Positions 6,275 to 7,731 of a stretch of DNA of 7,731 nt are shown here, piece after piece. How positions within the stretch are numbered: position 1 is the stretch's first letter; each line of letters begins with the position of its first letter. The position numbers and the translations under genes are program-made. Under the pieces are notes generated by a model, which ran no database searches, was not told the DNA's origin, and saw only the letters and a program-made list of their open reading frames with translations. The DNA comes from Kiritimatiellia bacterium (GTDB lineage: Bacteria; Verrucomicrobiota; Kiritimatiellia; RFP12; UBA1067): the NCBI GenBank assembly GCA_017430155.1, contig JAFRNO010000263.1:1-7731 (forward strand), read 5' to 3'.

Positions 6275-7731
6275 TTAATGGCATGGAAAAGCATGTAAAT
6301 TCCTCCCGTCGGAATTCACATGGATCTTGATCTTGGTGGTGAGTCTTCCATTCGCAGCTCCGACAGTTCTCCCCGTGTCGTAAACAAAACCGTCAAGTTG
6401 CGAAGGCTTGATTTTGCCCTGAGCTTTTGCTTTGCTGAACGCTTCTTCGATCAATCCTTTAATTTCTGCATCACCCCAACCTGGATTGAACTTGGCAGAA
6501 CCGTTCATCGTCCCCTTAATCCAGCCATTGCCGCGCGCATGCTTCAATGTATGCCTGTACTTATACCGCGCTGTCGGCAGATATTCATATGTAACCTTCA
6601 GCTGTTTCGCACCGGGACATACCTTCTTCACATTGGAAAGTCGCGCGGCCTTGGTGAGCTTCGTCGCGCCAGCTGGAACGTATGGGACTAAAAGAGCCGC
6701 CGTATCAGCGGCAAGTGCCACATCGTCACCCACGCAGATGTCGTAGATGATATTACCGATATCCCAGACGGTATCCAACGGAATACACCCATTAGGGTCA
6801 AACTTGTTCACCGGATCATTGTCGCAGAATGCATAAAGATTCATTCCTCCGTCCTCGCCTAACGGGTCTCGACTGATCCATTTTCTCAGGGCGATGCTAT
6901 ACCATCTGTCACCAAAATCGTACAATCCTATGACCGGGTCGTATCGTTTCGTCATGTATCTGAATTGAAACAAATCCGCCATGCTCCCAGAGATCGAGAC
7001 TGGTTCCCCAAACGCCCCGTAGGTGTACGACGCGACAACATTTCCGTCTTCATTCACATAGCCCAGAATATCTCCGTTGATGCCATAGTAGGGGAAGTAG
7101 TAATCCCCGTTCCTGCTGACCGCCACAAGCCCGCCAACGCCACATGCTCCGCTCAGATTTCCGCTCTTGTCCGGCCCCCAGAAATATTCGATTTCATTTG
7201 TCGTTCCAGTGTCGTACTGAAATCGCTCAAACACAAGGTTCCAACGGTCAAATACGCAATGGCGGGCACATCCCGGCAAGTCCTGTCTCACAAGGCGGTT
7301 TTGATAGTCGTAGCGATTGGTGACACTTCCATTTGGACGCGCCACTGAAAACATCCTGTTCTCTCCATCCCAGCTAAAAAGGTACATGCCCGTTACGCAC
7401 GACAGATTTCCGTCAAGGTCGTATTCATGTGGCGCGGAACCTCCAACATCTGGGAAGATGAGCGCCGTACACTGGTTGAGCTGATTGACCAAGAAGAAGT
7501 TCGTGACAGAACCGATGGCAAAGCCACGACAGTTCCCCGCACTGTCAAACCCATACGCATAGCGAACACCCGACAAGTCGCACTGGACGATTTCGCCCCC
7601 TCTGCCGTAACAGTACACCGCTGCATTTGTTGACCCAGTATCAGACCAGCGGGTCAACTTGCCCAATAGGTTATACTCGAAGTTCCGATCCAGGATTGTA
7701 GTACCCGAGAATCCAACCGTCAAGCGATCGA
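6275..7731 (-). CDS. RHS/YD-repeat polymorphic toxin, C-terminal part with RNase-like tip
   Basis: The reading frame is open to the window edge, so 484 residues are visible and the N-terminus is missing. The TTG at 7721-7723 is an internal Leu of D-R-L-T, not a start. YD-type repeats run through the first 270 visible residues (Y-D-L-D-G-N-L; F-S-W-D-G-E-N-R-M; Y-G-I-N-G-D-I-L-G-Y). The core ends in the RHS hallmark: R-D-P-L-G-E-D-G-G-M-N-L-Y-A-F at 6871-6827 and D-P-N-G at 6788-6799. RHS repeats fold into a shell that encloses the toxin. A linker with L-L-V-P-Y-V-P-A-G-A-T follows, then about 105 residues of toxin: R-H-T-L-K-H-A-R-G, N-G-S-A-K-F-N-P-G-W, an E-E-A-F helix, and T-G-R-T-V-G ... 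G-R-L-T-T-K-I-K-I with a final N-L-H-A-F-P. That order recalls BECR-fold (Barnase-EndoU-ColicinE5/D-RelE) RNases. The RHS call is secure; the RNase class is moderate. Confidence 0.88.
   Translation of the reverse strand, partial: DRLTVGFSGTTILDRNFEYNLLGKLTRWSDTGSTNAAVYCYGRGGEIVQCDLSGVRYAYGFDSAGNCRGFAIGSVTNFFLVNQLNQCTALIFPDVGGSAPHEYDLDGNLSCVTGMYLFSWDGENRMFSVARPNGSVTNRYDYQNRLVRQDLPGCARHCVFDRWNLVFERFQYDTGTTNEIEYFWGPDKSGNLSGACGVGGLVAVSRNGDYYFPYYGINGDILGYVNEDGNVVASYTYGAFGEPVSISGSMADLFQFRYMTKRYDPVIGLYDFGDRWYSIALRKWISRDPLGEDGGMNLYAFCDNDPVNKFDPNGCIPLDTVWDIGNIIYDICVGDDVALAADTAALLVPYVPAGATKLTKAARLSNVKKVCPGAKQLKVTYEYLPTARYKYRHTLKHARGNGWIKGTMNGSAKFNPGWGDAEIKGLIEEAFSKAKAQGKIKPSQLDGFVYDTGRTVGAANGRLTTKIKIHVNSDGRNLHAFPCH

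Noticed and set aside
7721..7723. TTG as start codon of the RHS frame
   Set aside because: The frame stays open upstream to the window edge (D-R-L-T-V-G reads as a typical YD-repeat), so this codon is internal.

Overview
The window suggests a GC-rich member of the PVC superphylum, most likely a Kiritimatiellota/Lentisphaerota-type bacterium. This rests on protein style, not on a marker gene. The clues are a very large exported protein that combines an autotransporter-associated beta-strand repeat with two LamG folds and a 'G-S-W-S-N-A-A-N-W' motif, exported phosphoesterases, AGGAG-type ribosome binding sites and an RHS toxin. There is no rRNA, tRNA, CRISPR array or transposase, so the taxon is an inference.

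Every supported gene lies on the minus strand, so transcription runs from the high to the low coordinates. Two modules are visible. The first (7731 down to 5597) is a polymorphic-toxin module: the C-terminal part of an RHS/YD-repeat protein whose N-terminus lies outside the window, ending in a small RNase-like toxin domain, followed 18 bases later by an unrecognised 219-residue protein in the position of an immunity gene. Its base composition is visibly more AT-rich than the rest.

A spacer of about 190 bases (5408-5596) separates it from the second module, a tight GC-rich run of four genes (5407 down to 1). In transcription order these are a secreted glycerophosphodiester phosphodiesterase-like protein, a 1087-residue LamG/beta-strand surface protein, a secreted calcineurin-like metallophosphoesterase with a Tat-like signal, and the first 31 codons of a probable family-4 glycosyltransferase that runs off the left edge. 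Gaps of 17, 44 and 13 bases and the lack of visible terminators suggest one transcript.

A reasonable but unproven reading of the second module is an envelope or periplasmic unit. Two unrelated phosphoesterases would act on lipid- or glycan-linked phosphates, beside a large surface protein and at the edge of a possible glycan gene cluster. The toxin module is probably independent of it and serves competition between related cells.
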